Below, one piece after another: positions 5,478 through 6,378 of a DNA stretch of 6,378 nt (within the stretch, counting starts at the first letter, position 1; every line of letters starts with the position of its first letter). The notes under the pieces are model-generated. The model made no database searches, had not been told where the DNA came from, and saw only the letters and a list, made by a program, of their open reading frames with translations. Both the position numbers and the translations under genes were made by a program. The stretch comes from Balneolaceae bacterium. GTDB lineage: Bacteria; Bacteroidota; Rhodothermia; Balneolales; Balneolaceae. Location of the stretch: the NCBI GenBank assembly GCA_007123985.1, contig SLGA01000249.1, positions 1 to 6,378 on the forward strand, given 5' to 3'.

Positions 5478-6378
5478 TTAATGACCTGTTACAACTCCGT
5501 CTTCCTCAATGGAGAGCACAGTTTCTGTTTCAGCAAGTTGCTCTATTTGCGATGCATCTGCATACATCAAAAAAATATTATGCATGAGTACCTTTTCCAC
5601 GGAAATTGGGAGTGAATCTGCCGTTGTACCATCCTCAACAACAACCAGAATACGATACTCTTGTTCAGGATTATCACGCATTTTCGTTAAAAGTTCATCT
5701 GTTATTTTATTCATGAGAGTTGCATTTTCATACGGTTTATTTTGCTGATGTCCGGGCCCTTTTACAAATCTTCCCGGCATTTTGCCAGTGTGCAAACCAT
5801 TATCCAAAACCAGTACTCCGTTCACATATACATGCTCAACACCTGTGGCATACTGGTGGGGATTCTCGAAAGTGGCATGATCTTGTATAGTTTCCGGATC
5901 AAAAACCACAATATCTGCGAAATATTTCTCTCTGAGAAAGCCTCGGTCCTTTAATTTAAGATTTGAAGCGGGTAATCCCGTCAAACGATAGACAGCTTCC
6001 TGTAGGGTAATAAGTTGCTGATCGCGAACATATTTACCCAAAAGTCGAGCAAAATTACCCCAGGCTCGCGGGTGCATCCGGCGGTTCAGAACATCGCCTT
6101 CAGCGGCAAATGTACCACCATCTGACCCAAAACTCATCCATGGTATCTGTATCTGTCGCTGCACATTTTCTTCACTCATCAGGTAGTAAATGGCGCCAAT
6201 TCTGTTGTTATCCTCTACTGTAAGGTCAACAGCAGTTTGCACTTCATCGCTGGATCCCCGCGCTTTGGTAACTTCCGAAAGGGTCATTCCAACGTATTGC
6301 TGCAACTCTTCAGTACGGAAGCCAACAAGTATAATTCCATCGCCGCCACCGGCCATCAGATAAAAATTTTCCCAATCA
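5478..6378 (-). CDS. N-acyl-D-amino-acid deacylase family amidohydrolase with extra C-terminal domain (5' end outside window)
   Basis: About 299 residues are visible, the C-terminal part of a D-aminoacylase / amidohydrolase 3 protein. The frame stays open to the right edge, so the ATG at 6354-6356 is internal. Landmarks are FRTEELQQYVGMTLSEV, IEDNNRIGAIYYLMSEE in approximate form, the metal-site strand MSFGSDGG (Asp encoded at 6120-6122), HPRAWGNFARLLGKYVR, RLTGLPASNLKLKDRG, FADIVVFDPETIQDHATF, HQYATGVEHVYVNGV and the usual final block PGRFVKGPG. The family hydrolyses N-acyl-D-amino acids or related N-acyl compounds with a zinc-dependent TIM barrel plus a small beta domain. Members normally end just after GPG; here about 90 more residues follow (5481-5750). 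The stop lies 99 bases before the kinase start, so the two could be co-transcribed, but the gap argues for separate control. Confidence 0.9.
   Translation of the reverse strand, partial: DWENFYLMAGGGDGIILVGFRTEELQQYVGMTLSEVTKARGSSDEVQTAVDLTVEDNNRIGAIYYLMSEENVQRQIQIPWMSFGSDGGTFAAEGDVLNRRMHPRAWGNFARLLGKYVRDQQLITLQEAVYRLTGLPASNLKLKDRGFLREKYFADIVVFDPETIQDHATFENPHQYATGVEHVYVNGVLVLDNGLHTGKMPGRFVKGPGHQQNKPYENATLMNKITDELLTKMRDNPEQEYRILVVVEDGTTADSLPISVEKVLMHNIFLMYADASQIEQLAETETVLSIEEDGVVTGH
5481..5750 (-). other. C-terminal extension resembling an inhibitor I9 / subtilisin propeptide domain
   Basis: This part of the deacylase gene encodes about 90 residues beyond the normal family end. It begins with a polar linker, then a helix (MNKITDELLTKMRDNPEQ), a strand (YRILVVVEDG), a second segment (VEKVLMHNIFLMYADASQIE) and QLAETETVLSIEEDGVV at the end. 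The order strand, helix, strand, then 'A-S-x-I-E-x-L-A-x-x-x-x-V-x-x-I-E' matches the pattern of I9-type propeptides of S8 serine proteases. This is recognition by eye only, and it may instead be a lineage-specific ferredoxin-like dimerisation domain. Confidence 0.45.

Noticed and set aside
5509..5748. Forward-strand open frame opposite the deacylase gene
   Set aside because: It lies antisense to the strongly supported D-aminoacylase frame, has Ser/Cys-rich low-quality composition and no ribosome site.

Overview
This window looks like an ordinary chromosomal stretch from a moderately AT-rich member of the Bacteroidota/Balneolota/Rhodothermota assemblage. That placement is inferred from four things. 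Most starts have no Shine-Dalgarno sequence, the tRNAs carry no encoded CCA, and the gene families are typical (a DUF1080 3-keto-glycoside hydrolase, a HisKA_2 membrane kinase, an N-acyl-D-amino-acid deacylase). Genes are also loosely packed in short transcription units that often converge. No mobile element, CRISPR array or rRNA was seen.

Layout, left to right. Bases 2-265 (+) hold the C-terminal end of a gene I do not recognise. It converges on a leftward gene (365-1144) for a membrane-anchored DUF1080 protein, and an imperfect hairpin fills the gap between them. A 182-bp divergent gap follows. Next comes a tiny rightward gene (1327-1554) with a strong Shine-Dalgarno sequence. It converges, 10 bases apart, on a leftward two-gene unit: an S33-type alpha/beta hydrolase resembling monoacylglycerol lipase (2000-2932) followed 3 bases later by a membrane-anchored OB-fold protein (1565-1996). 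Bases 3102-3300 hold two tandem Arg tRNAs, anticodons UCG and ACG, closed by a 16-bp intrinsic terminator. The gene-poor stretch 3350-3668 contains what may be a decayed PAS-domain fragment on the minus strand. Then comes a leftward orphan membrane histidine kinase (3669-5378; six TM segments, PAS, HisKA_2, HATPase). Last is the C-terminal part of a leftward D-aminoacylase family amidohydrolase (5478-6378, 5' end outside the window), which carries an unusual tail resembling an inhibitor I9/subtilisin propeptide.

The genes do not form one obvious pathway. The hydrolase/OB-fold pair is probably one operon and the tRNAs are one transcript; the kinase has no response regulator beside it. I found no convincing new multi-gene system. 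The items most worth a second look are the deacylase C-terminal tail, the PAS-like remnant beside the kinase, and the shared G1-U72 pair of the two Arg tRNAs.
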